From NCBI GenBank assembly GCA_020348625.1, contig CP070752.1:2410425-2445285 (forward strand): a stretch of DNA of 34,861 bases. Reading direction: 5' to 3'. The DNA is from Deltaproteobacteria bacterium. GTDB taxonomy: Bacteria; Desulfobacterota; DSM-4660; Desulfatiglandales; B25-G16. The notes under the pieces are model-generated. The model had not been told where the DNA came from, did no database searches, and saw only the letters and a program-made list of their open reading frames with translations. The position numbers and the translations under genes were made by a program. Position 1 is the stretch's first letter. The number at the start of each line of letters is the position of its first letter. Positions 7,500-15,306 of the stretch are shown piece after piece.

Positions 7500-8579
7500 G
7501 TGAGTGGAATACTAGGATATGGGGCTTTTGTTCCCTATACGAGGATCTCTGTCGAGGAAATCCAGAAGGTTTGGAGAAATATCCCTCTGGAGAGAATACA
7601 AAATGTCCTGAAGGTAAAGGAAAGGGTTGTTTTGCAGCCGAATGAGGACACGAATACGCTGGCCATTGCTTCAGCTCGAACATCGATCAGCAACGCTGGC
7701 ATCGATCGGGGGGAAATTGGGGCGCTTTTTCTCGGGACGGGAACAAATCCCTACGATTCAAAGCCCTCAAGTACCGTAATAGCTGAAGCCATAGGTACAT
7801 CACAAAATTTGATGTGCGGGGATGTGCAATTTTCCGGGAAATCAGGGAGCACTGCCATTCAAATTTGCATGGGTTTGGTGGATTCGGGGATGGTGAAGGT
7901 GGGGCTGGCCGTTGGCGCAGACACTATCAACCGGCACACGTGCCCGGGCAGGGTTTACGAATACACGGCCTCGGCAGGAGCCGCTGCTTTCTTGATCGGC
8001 AAAGAGCATACAATAGCCGAAATTTTAGGAACCCGTTCCTGTGCAACTGACCTCTCTGACTTTTTCAGAGTCGAAGGCGACCGGTACATCCAGAGCACGG
8101 GGGAAGGCGGAGAGCTTTATCCCGCGTGGGAAGTGGGTTTTATGGACCACGTGACACATGCGTCTCAGTCTTTGATGGAAGACTTAAAGCACAAACCTGA
8201 GGATTATACCTTTGCAGTGTTCCAGCAGCCCTATGGTTTCGTGCCTTTCGCCGTAGGGGAAAGGCTTGGATTTACGAGAGAGCAGATTGAGCCCGGCTCC
8301 ATTTCCATGAACATTGGAGATTGCGGAGCCGCGTCCGCCCTGTTGGGCTTGATCCAAGTTTTGGACAAGGCCCAGAAAGGGGACAAAATACTCGTGGCAT
8401 CTTATGGATTTGGAGCGGGATGCGATGCGATCAGCCTCGAGGCGACGCCTCTTATTGAGGCGAGGAGACCGTCTCTTTCCCTGGAGAAAATCCTGAACGA
8501 AAAGACATTGGTTGATTATGCTACTGCCTGTCGTCTTGAGTATAAGTATGCGCAGGATTTTAGTCCGTTGTACGTTTGA
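7500..8579 (+). CDS. HMG-CoA synthase-like protein lacking the canonical catalytic triad
   Basis: A 359-residue protein that follows archaeal-type HMG-CoA synthase from end to end: GILGYGAFVPYTRI at the start, the PNEDTNTLAI segment, KPSSTVIAEAIG, YEYTASAGAAAFLIG near 153-167, and the C-terminal GDKILVASYGFGAGCDA. Yet all three catalytic positions differ. The Glu of 'GSESHPY' is Gly81 (GTGTNPY), the Cys of 'EFACKAG' is Gly113 (QFSGKSG), and the His of 'VFHQPNG' is Gln242 (VFQQPYG). The frame is intact and the fold motifs are kept, so this is not a decaying gene. Either it works as a structural CoA-binding partner of the flanking thiolases and DUF35 proteins, or it has new chemistry. Start GTG at 7500 with AAGGAGGG just upstream. 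The comparison is with family motifs from memory. Confidence 0.85.
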   Translation: MSGILGYGAFVPYTRISVEEIQKVWRNIPLERIQNVLKVKERVVLQPNEDTNTLAIASARTSISNAGIDRGEIGALFLGTGTNPYDSKPSSTVIAEAIGTSQNLMCGDVQFSGKSGSTAIQICMGLVDSGMVKVGLAVGADTINRHTCPGRVYEYTASAGAAAFLIGKEHTIAEILGTRSCATDLSDFFRVEGDRYIQSTGEGGELYPAWEVGFMDHVTHASQSLMEDLKHKPEDYTFAVFQQPYGFVPFAVGERLGFTREQIEPGSISMNIGDCGAASALLGLIQVLDKAQKGDKILVASYGFGAGCDAISLEATPLIEARRPSLSLEKILNEKTLVDYATACRLEYKYAQDFSPLYV

Positions 8580-8597
8580 TTTTGGGAGGAGGGAAGA

Positions 8598-9842
8598 ATG
8601 AGAAGAGTAGCAATCGCAGGTGTAGGAATCACGCCGAGGAACAATACCTACTTGGCGGACGCAGATAGGAAATCATGGAAGCACTATGTGGTGGAGTCTT
8701 GCTACAACGCCATTGAAAATGTGAGCAAGGGGTTGGATCCCAAGGACATTCAGTACGTTGTCGCAAACTATCACGGGGAGGCAGCAGTGGAAGCGGGAGG
8801 CATTGGGCCTGTTATTTCGGACACCCTGGGATTGCACCCCGTGGGGGTAACGGCTTTGTGTGCGAACTGTACAGGCGCAGGGGTCGGCGCTCACGATGCC
8901 TATGGCCTGGTGGCGTCCGGTCTTTATGACCGCGTATTGGTAGTTGGTTTTGACAAGCGCTGGGACATGCTTCGATTTGCCGATAAGAGGGCTATGGGCG
9001 GCGATGTGGAATATGATTATTACATGGGTTTCGATCATATTCAACTGCAGGCTCTCTTGCAGGAAATGGCTTATAGAAAATATGGAAAGGAAAAGATTTT
9101 GGAGGCATTGGTGACTTACAGAATGCAAATGTACGATTACGCCAACAGAAATCCCAACGCGAACCTCTACGGCGTGCCCTGTCCCATAAAAACAAAGGAG
9201 GAGCTGATGGATATTTGGGAATTGGAGCCCGGTTCCGGCGAGATCAATCCTGATTTTTGGAAGAGACTTCCTGGGGCAAAGCCGGTGGAGGGCGCCTCTG
9301 CTTTTGTCCTTGTTCCTGGGGACGAGGCCGGGCAATATACGGACAAACCGATCTATATCGACGGAATATCCTATAGATGCAACTCCCATCTCTTGTCCAG
9401 TCAGATGTACTATCCTGTTCCGGAATTGGTCGGATATGATGCCGTGGATTTTGCGGCACCTCGGTTGGCAGTAGAGGAAGCCTATAAAATGGCGAAGATC
9501 GGCCCCGAAGAGGTGGATTTTTCCGAGGTATTCGAATCACACATAACTTCGATCATTCCGACCCTTGAGGCTACCCAGGTACCTCCGGAAGGAAAGACCG
9601 TCGATTTTATTTTGAATGGTGAGACGGGCCTCGATGGCCGGTTGCCGACAGGGACGGACGGCGGTAGAGGAGGCTTTGGAGTTACGTCCGGATCCAACCA
9701 GTCGGACGGGATTTATGAAGCAGTTGTTCAGATGAGGGAAGAGGCCGCGGGGCGGCAGGTGCCAAAAGCGGATGTTTGTGTCGTCGTAGGCATGCAGGGG
9801 GAAATGGCATCCTCGGCAGTTCTTGTTCTCAGGAGGAATTAG
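8598..9842 (+). CDS. Thiolase-like protein B
   Basis: A 414-residue thiolase-fold protein with the opening RRVAIAGVGITP. The nucleophile loop is ALCANCTGAGVGAHDAY, with Cys88 as likely nucleophile and Cys91 as an unusual second cysteine where Gly or Ser is usual. The 'EVHD'-type site is changed to EVFESH, and the usual NPSGG...GHP region reads TDGGRGGFGVTSGSNQSDG, again without GHP. It is only distantly related to thiolase A. It follows the HMG-CoA-synthase-like gene after 18 bases with a strong GGAGG site, and the next DUF35 gene begins three bases after its stop. In archaea, this trio (HMG-CoA synthase, thiolase, DUF35) forms one complex with a shared CoA site. Substrate unknown. Confidence 0.82.
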   Translation: MRRVAIAGVGITPRNNTYLADADRKSWKHYVVESCYNAIENVSKGLDPKDIQYVVANYHGEAAVEAGGIGPVISDTLGLHPVGVTALCANCTGAGVGAHDAYGLVASGLYDRVLVVGFDKRWDMLRFADKRAMGGDVEYDYYMGFDHIQLQALLQEMAYRKYGKEKILEALVTYRMQMYDYANRNPNANLYGVPCPIKTKEELMDIWELEPGSGEINPDFWKRLPGAKPVEGASAFVLVPGDEAGQYTDKPIYIDGISYRCNSHLLSSQMYYPVPELVGYDAVDFAAPRLAVEEAYKMAKIGPEEVDFSEVFESHITSIIPTLEATQVPPEGKTVDFILNGETGLDGRLPTGTDGGRGGFGVTSGSNQSDGIYEAVVQMREEAAGRQVPKADVCVVVGMQGEMASSAVLVLRRN

Positions 9843-9845
9843 ATT

Positions 9846-10298
9846 ATGTTTCCAGAACCGTTATACAGACACGGGGTTTATAGGACTACGAAGCAGTGGA
9901 GGCATAGGAAAGAGCGTTACAGGCTCGTGGGTTCGCGCTGCAAAAATTGTGGTCAGCTTTGGTGGCCCAGCAGGGAAGGAAAGGTCTGCGGCAAATGCTG
10001 CTCGAGGAACTTTGAAGAATACGAATTCAGTCATGAAGGCGAGCTCTTTGTGAACTTCCCTGAAGAGAAGAGATACATGATTCCCCCTCTCCAAGGATTC
10101 GAGGTGTACGGTGACACTCGGATATACGCCATGGTCAAGTTGCCGGAGGGGATCTATATCGGGCCAACTGAGATTGTTGACTGTAAGCCCGAGCAGGTGA
10201 AAAACGGCATGAAAGTGAAAATGGTTACAAGAAAGTTCCGCAGGGAGTCCAATGGCAACTGGTCATATAGTTTTATGTGGACTCCGGTGAGTGACTGA
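9846..10298 (+). CDS. DUF35 / OB-fold acyl-CoA-binding protein B
   Basis: A 150-residue DUF35 protein with zinc-ribbon cysteines at 32/35 (CKNC) and 48/51 (CGKC, followed by a further Cys52), then an OB-fold with GDTRIYAMVKLPEGIYIGP in the middle. It has a longer, basic N-terminus than DUF35 A, with RHGVYRTTKQWRHRKERYRL before the ribbon. The ribosome binding site AGGAGG lies inside the end of thiolase B, so the genes are translationally linked. It probably bridges thiolase B and the HMG-CoA-synthase-like protein, by analogy with the archaeal complex. Confidence 0.85.
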   Translation: MFPEPLYRHGVYRTTKQWRHRKERYRLVGSRCKNCGQLWWPSREGKVCGKCCSRNFEEYEFSHEGELFVNFPEEKRYMIPPLQGFEVYGDTRIYAMVKLPEGIYIGPTEIVDCKPEQVKNGMKVKMVTRKFRRESNGNWSYSFMWTPVSD

Positions 10299-10582
10299 GA
10301 ATGCCGCGCTTTTTATGATCGGCCCTGCTTTTTTAAGGGATACCGCCGGATTTGGAATTATGGCTGCCTTTCTGGTTTTACAAAAGCTTTTTCAAAAGAA
10401 AATGGCAGGTGAAACAAGTTGCTACATGCTTCTTGCCTTTATCTGCCTAAGGATGGAATTACACTGGAGATCCACTGCACTTGGGAAGATACGATTGAAT
10501 TTCGTCATCTTTCAAGATTTCACACAATCAGATTGGCATCACCTGAATCTTTTGCTTACTTGAGCTCATAGGAGGTAACTAA

Positions 10583-11827
10583 ATGGATAAACTGGCATTT
10601 GGCGTGAACGCAACAGACTGGCAGGAGCGCATTGATTTTGGACGAATGAGAAGAGAGAGGCTGGCAAAGACCCAGGCAGCGATGAAAAGCCACGATATAG
10701 CGGCGTGTCTCCTAACTCGTCCTGAGAACATCAGATACGCCCTCGGCGTTCGAGGGGCGCCCGAATTCGCACCGCAATTGAGATATGCCTTGGTCTTTGC
10801 GGAAGCCGACCCTGTCATGTACGAGTTAGGGGACACACTGGCGCACAACAGGGTTCACTGCACATGGATAAAGCCCGAAAATTGGAGATATTCCATTTGT
10901 TGGCTTGGAGGCTGCTGCGGCCAGGAAGCTGCTGTGGATGTTTCCAGGCAATGGGCGGATGGAATTCTGAAGGACCTTACAGACAAAGGTTTGGACAGGG
11001 AAAGGCTGGGGTTCGACTCCCTGGATGGAGTAGGGGCCCAAGCGTTACAGAAGGCGGGTCTGAAGACGACGCCCGCTATGCCGGTGATGAGAGAAGTCCG
11101 CCGCATAAAAACGCGGGATGAAATAAACTGTATGAGGGTAGCTGTTGCAATAGCGAACGCCGCATATGCGGATTTGTTTGAAACAGCAAGACCTGGGCTT
11201 CGCGAGTGCGATCTGGGAGGATCGGCAATGAACGCTCAGCTCAGGGCTGGCGCCGAACATGCCAATGCGGGCGCCAGATCCGGCCCTAACACTTTTGAAG
11301 TTTTCCATATCGGAAATACGGACAGAATTATAGAGGTGGGCGACCTTTTATACATGAACGTTTGTTCCACCAACTACATGGGCTACCGCGTGTGCATCTA
11401 TCGAAGTTTTGTGGTAGGCAGACGACCGAACCAGAAGGAAAAGGACTGGTACAAGAAGGTCTATGATCGCGTCTACTCCGTTATAGAGGAGATTAGGCCC
11501 GGAGCGACTACAGCGGATGCGGCAAAGCGCCTTTTGCCGGCAAGCACATGGGGCCATGAATCAGAGCACAAAATGCTGGTCTCGGAAGTAGGGCATGGGA
11601 TCGGAATGACTTACGATGAACCGATCATTAGCCGTATCTGGTCTTTTGATCACCCTCAGGTTTTTGAACCGGGGATGATCATTGCGGTCGAATGCAGGGA
11701 GGGAGCGCTTGGATATGGAGGCGTGCGACTCGAAGAAATGGTCGTGGTGACTGAAACCGGTCACGAAATTATCAGTACATGGCCTAGTGAGGAGCTTGCC
11801 GTCATTGGCAGAATTTATGGTTCTTAG
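10583..11827 (+). CDS. M24 / creatinase-fold protein A without the metal-binding aspartates
   Basis: A 414-residue protein of the M24 (pita-bread) family: an N-terminal creatinase domain (residues 20-175) and a C-terminal catalytic domain. In metal peptidases the motif 'VDFG...GY.SDITRT' gives two Asp ligands. Here the same stretch reads MNVCSTNYMGYRVCIYR, so the positions are Asn259 and Cys271. The His (338, VGHGIG) and both Glu positions (370 and 384, GVRLEE) remain. Loss of the Asp pair with retention of His and Glu is the pattern of creatinase-type, metal-free members, so a C-N hydrolase or lyase is more likely than a peptidase. Start ATG with AGGAGGT upstream. It precedes the TAXI receptor and TRAP permease genes, so the transporter's cargo is its likely substrate. 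A paralogue lies at 30799-32052. Confidence 0.85.
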   Translation: MDKLAFGVNATDWQERIDFGRMRRERLAKTQAAMKSHDIAACLLTRPENIRYALGVRGAPEFAPQLRYALVFAEADPVMYELGDTLAHNRVHCTWIKPENWRYSICWLGGCCGQEAAVDVSRQWADGILKDLTDKGLDRERLGFDSLDGVGAQALQKAGLKTTPAMPVMREVRRIKTRDEINCMRVAVAIANAAYADLFETARPGLRECDLGGSAMNAQLRAGAEHANAGARSGPNTFEVFHIGNTDRIIEVGDLLYMNVCSTNYMGYRVCIYRSFVVGRRPNQKEKDWYKKVYDRVYSVIEEIRPGATTADAAKRLLPASTWGHESEHKMLVSEVGHGIGMTYDEPIISRIWSFDHPQVFEPGMIIAVECREGALGYGGVRLEEMVVVTETGHEIISTWPSEELAVIGRIYGS

Positions 11828-12152
11828 GATCGTGAAAGAATAGCAGCAGAAGGTGAAACGTCTAAGAGTAAAGATTGCGATAATGGCATAGAAGCGATGG
11901 AACAGCGCAAGTCTTCAAAAAAGGTTAAAATAAGGGTTTTGAAAGGGGGTGGTATCTATGCTTTCATAAGAAAACTTCTTTATTCATGAGTTTGGTTTTT
12001 AAAGATTAATGAATCGCAAAAAACAATTTGGTGCAAAATAAACCGGATAAGGCTAAAGAGGGGGATAAAAGAGTGCGTTGAAGGAATATTTCAACCCGCC
12101 GAGCACATATTCCCACTTAGCAGTACCTTTAAAATTTTGTAGGAGGTTTGTA
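11828..12152. other. Intergenic region before the TAXI receptor gene
   Basis: No gene is supported. The stretch is A/T-rich from about 11930 and contains an imperfect inverted repeat (TCAT...ATGA near 11964-11990). An internal promoter for the transporter genes is possible, but I cannot point to clear boxes. The AGGAGG for the next gene is at 12141-12146. Confidence 0.35.
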
Positions 12153-13214
12153 ATGAAAACTAAAAAGTTGTTGGTGCTATCTCTTGGTTTTTTGTTTGTT
12201 TTGACCCTTATAACAACATCCTTCATTAAAGCTTCTGCCGAATCCGAGCTGCCAAAAAGGGTAACCTTTGCTCTCGGCCAGGTTGGCACGACAGCGTATG
12301 CGGTAGGCTCTGGGATGGCCAAAGTTGCCTCCCAATCAGGGCCTATCATGGTAGTGGCGCGGGCAACCGCTGGGCCTGCTGCCTTTGTACATCAGATGAA
12401 CGACACCGGTGTACCGGAGTTGGGCATGCTCGGTGCCATAGATGCATGGCAGGCATATACCGGAAAGATAATAAAAGAACCCATTCCTGGAGACCCGCGG
12501 AAAAAACCTCCCTACTGGCCTCCAACTCCAAATATTCGCGTCCTGCTGCAACTCCCTTCTTTCTATCTTGGCTTTCTTGTCCGCGATAAGTCAGAGATGA
12601 AAACGGTTGCCGATATAAAAGGGAAACGAATGGCCTGGGAGTTTCCGGGTTTTCCACCTAATATTCCTTCCACACTGGCCTACATGACCTGCGCAGGTGT
12701 AACCCTCGATGACGTGAAGCCTGTGCCAATGACTGGTCTTGTTGCCGCGCTCGAAGCCCTCATCGATGGCCGTATCGATGTGACCACAGCAGCTGTGGGT
12801 ATGGGCGCCGTTGCCGAGGCCGATGCCAAGATAGGTGTTCGCTTCCTGCGACAGTCGATAGCCTCTGACGAATGGCTCAAGAAAGCTCAAATGATAATGC
12901 CGGGAAGTTTCGTTGCAACAAAAAAAGCAGGCCCGCCTGGCCTGAAAGTGGACACCCCTCTCTGGACGAAACCCTATTATGCAGTCTGTTCGAGCAGCAT
13001 GCCAGACAATGTTGCTTATACGCTCGTGAAAACCTGGTGGAATCATTACGAGGAAACTTGGCCTATTCATGTCGTGTTAAAAGATTTCAAGTCGGAGATC
13101 TTTGCCACTGAACTCGCGCCGATTGCCTATCACACTGGAGCTATCAAGTTCTATAAGGAGAAAGGCGTTTGGACATCTGACATTGAAGAAGCGCAAAGAG
13201 AGTTCTCAAAATAA
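12153..13214 (+). CDS. TAXI-family TRAP transporter solute-binding protein A
   Basis: A 353-residue secreted protein. The first 28 or so residues form a signal peptide (MKTKK, then a hydrophobic stretch, then a cleavage site near ASA-ES). The mature part begins with the TAXI pattern: a strand, then GQVGTTAYAVGSGMAKVA, then a segment sampling 'GMLGAIDAWQAY', then the KTVADIKGKRMAWEFPG helix-strand typical of TAXI receptors. Such receptors bind small organic acids in the periplasm and hand them to a TRAP permease. I chose the ATG at 12153 because AGGAGG lies six bases upstream and because it gives a proper signal peptide; an open frame upstream to 12078 has neither. The permease gene follows 96 bases later. 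Confidence 0.92.
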   Translation: MKTKKLLVLSLGFLFVLTLITTSFIKASAESELPKRVTFALGQVGTTAYAVGSGMAKVASQSGPIMVVARATAGPAAFVHQMNDTGVPELGMLGAIDAWQAYTGKIIKEPIPGDPRKKPPYWPPTPNIRVLLQLPSFYLGFLVRDKSEMKTVADIKGKRMAWEFPGFPPNIPSTLAYMTCAGVTLDDVKPVPMTGLVAALEALIDGRIDVTTAAVGMGAVAEADAKIGVRFLRQSIASDEWLKKAQMIMPGSFVATKKAGPPGLKVDTPLWTKPYYAVCSSSMPDNVAYTLVKTWWNHYEETWPIHVVLKDFKSEIFATELAPIAYHTGAIKFYKEKGVWTSDIEEAQREFSK

Positions 13215-13310
13215 TAATTTCTTGCTGTCGGCTAATGGTGCTCAGGTATCAATTGTAGGGGTTCTTTTTGAGGGGCCTTATGGTGAAGTAGTCTAACGAG
13301 GGAATGTGTA

Positions 13311-15260
13311 ATGGCTGGAGAGGTTTCGCGCTTCCGTACGCTGTCCAAACCGTGGCAATTTTTCACGAGGGTGCTATTTGTTGGGCTTCCCATAGTGGCG
13401 GTTTTCTTTATTGCGGATGTTCCATACTATTTGGGATTGGCGATTTTGAGGGAGCAGTATTATGGTATCTTTCTAGCGATGGTGCTTGGCTGTGTCTTTA
13501 TTGCCGTTCCTCCGAGTAAAGGGGCAGCACGGGATCGCGTGCCGTGGTATGATATCTTGTTTTCTTTCCTCAGTTTCTGTGTTGGTCTCTATCTGGTTCT
13601 CTTTTACCCTGACATACTATTGAAACTTGATTTAATAACACCAACCAGGCTTGCCATGAGCGCGATAACCATCGTGCTTATTCTTGAGGGGGTGCGCCGT
13701 CTCACTGGCTGGGTACTGCTAGGCCTCGGTCTTTTTTTCATCCTCTATGCACGTTTCGCTTGGTTGGTTCCCGGGATGTTCGGTGGGCCGGGGATGCCTT
13801 GGGACCGACTCCTCAACTACCTCTTTGTGGATACCAACGCCCTGCTCGGGATTCCTATGATGGTGGCCACAGTGATTGTTCTGCCCCTAATCCTGTTTGG
13901 CAACGTGCTGTTTGGGGTTGGGGGCGGGACGTTCCTTACCGATTTCACCATGTCCACCTTTGGTAGATTTCGGGGAGGTTCGGCAAAGATCTCAGTGGTC
14001 GCGTCCTCTATGTTCGGCACCGTTTCAGGAAGCGCTGTCGCCAATGTGGCCACCACTGGTATAATGACCATTCCTATGATGAAACGGGCAGGGTACCCGC
14101 CCCATATAGCCGGTGCTGTTGAGGCAGTAGCTTCGAATGGCGGGCAGCTTGTTCCACCCATTATGGGGGCCGCTATCTTTATCATGGCTGAGTTTACAAG
14201 CATACCCTACCGCGAGATAGCTATCGCTGCCTTGATTCCGGCATTTCTTTATTATCTATGCGTCTTTGTCCAGGTTGACCTGGAGGCAGCAAAGACTGGA
14301 CTCAAGGGGGTGCCCCGAGACCAGCTCCCTCAACTGAGAAAAGTCTTGAGGCAATGCTATTTGATTGTCGTGCCGCTGGCAGTGCTCGTTTTTGCCTTGT
14401 TCATCTTGTGGTATACACCGGCCAAATCAGCGCTCTTGGCCGTGTTGTCCGTGCTCATTCTGAGCCTCGTTCAACATGCGACGAGGTTACGCGTTGCATG
14501 GCTTTTGGAAGCGTTGGAAAAGACAGGTCGGGCTATGCTGGAACTCAGCCTGATTGTTGCCCTGGCTTCACTTGTAATCGGCGTTATCAACGCTACAGGT
14601 CTGGGTTTTGTGCTGTCGCTTTTTCTTGGACAGCTGGCAGGAGGAAATATATTTCTTCTGTTATTTATCATCGCAGGAACAAGCATTCTCTTGGGAATGG
14701 GGCTGCCTACCACGTGCCTCTACATAGTGCTTGCGGTCTTGATGGCACCGTCCCTTACCGATGCAGGGATTGGAACCATGGCCGCACACCTGTTTATTCT
14801 TTATTTCGGTCTGATGTCTATGACCACCCCGCCCATTTGTTTGGCTGCATATGCTGCTGCAGCGATCGCTGATTCGGATCCCATGCGTACAGGTTTTGCT
14901 GCTATGCGTCTGGGTATTACGGCTTATGTGATACCTTTCATCTTCGCATTCTTTCCGGCATTGCTTTTTGAGGGGCCTCCGCTCGAGATCATTGTGGCTT
15001 TAATCACTGCTATGTTGGGCTGTTTTCTGCTGGCCAGTGCTGTAACTGGATACCTGTTTCGCGAACTTGGCCTACTAATGCGTGTGATGATGTCCCTGGC
15101 GGGTATCATCCTCATGATACCGGTTCAGCAAGGTAACCTTTTTACGTTCGGTTTATTAGGCAATATTGTTGGAGGAGTTATTGCCCTGTTGCTGCTCTTA
15201 CGGGAGTGGTATGGAAAAAAGACTATGGAAGATTATGCCACCTACAAAGAGGTAAGTTGA
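13311..15260 (+). CDS. TRAP transporter permease, fused small and large subunits (A)
   Basis: A 649-residue polytopic membrane protein of the '4TM/12TM fusion' TRAP type that works with TAXI receptors. The N-terminal third (to about residue 170) corresponds to the small DctQ-like subunit and the remainder to the large DctM-like channel. Recognisable large-subunit signatures are GRFRGGSAKISVVASSMFGT, SGSAVANVATTGIMTIPMM, GGQLVPPIMGAAIFIMAEF and GMGLPTTCLYIVLAVLMAPS. It imports its substrate with sodium or proton symport across the inner membrane. It is the last gene of the + run; the next genes point the other way, with only 46 bases between stops. A close paralogue lies at 26901-28811. Confidence 0.93.
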   Translation: MAGEVSRFRTLSKPWQFFTRVLFVGLPIVAVFFIADVPYYLGLAILREQYYGIFLAMVLGCVFIAVPPSKGAARDRVPWYDILFSFLSFCVGLYLVLFYPDILLKLDLITPTRLAMSAITIVLILEGVRRLTGWVLLGLGLFFILYARFAWLVPGMFGGPGMPWDRLLNYLFVDTNALLGIPMMVATVIVLPLILFGNVLFGVGGGTFLTDFTMSTFGRFRGGSAKISVVASSMFGTVSGSAVANVATTGIMTIPMMKRAGYPPHIAGAVEAVASNGGQLVPPIMGAAIFIMAEFTSIPYREIAIAALIPAFLYYLCVFVQVDLEAAKTGLKGVPRDQLPQLRKVLRQCYLIVVPLAVLVFALFILWYTPAKSALLAVLSVLILSLVQHATRLRVAWLLEALEKTGRAMLELSLIVALASLVIGVINATGLGFVLSLFLGQLAGGNIFLLLFIIAGTSILLGMGLPTTCLYIVLAVLMAPSLTDAGIGTMAAHLFILYFGLMSMTTPPICLAAYAAAAIADSDPMRTGFAAMRLGITAYVIPFIFAFFPALLFEGPPLEIIVALITAMLGCFLLASAVTGYLFRELGLLMRVMMSLAGIILMIPVQQGNLFTFGLLGNIVGGVIALLLLLREWYGKKTMEDYATYKEVS

Positions 15261-15306
15261 TTGTATGGGAAATTCGCATAAATTTGGCTTTCGGAACGAA
15301 TGAGGA

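Noticed and set aside
7500..8579. Calling this gene a mevalonate-pathway HMG-CoA synthase
   Set aside because: The three catalytic residues are missing, and no other mevalonate-pathway gene is present in the window.
8673..9389. Minus-strand open frame of 238 residues opposite thiolase B
   Set aside because: Antisense to a gene with clear family motifs; no recognisable domain.
10291..10563. Possible 90-residue gene overlapping the end of DUF35 B
   Set aside because: GTG start without a binding site; the sequence is mixed hydrophobic and basic without a domain. It probably only fills the gap before the M24-like gene.
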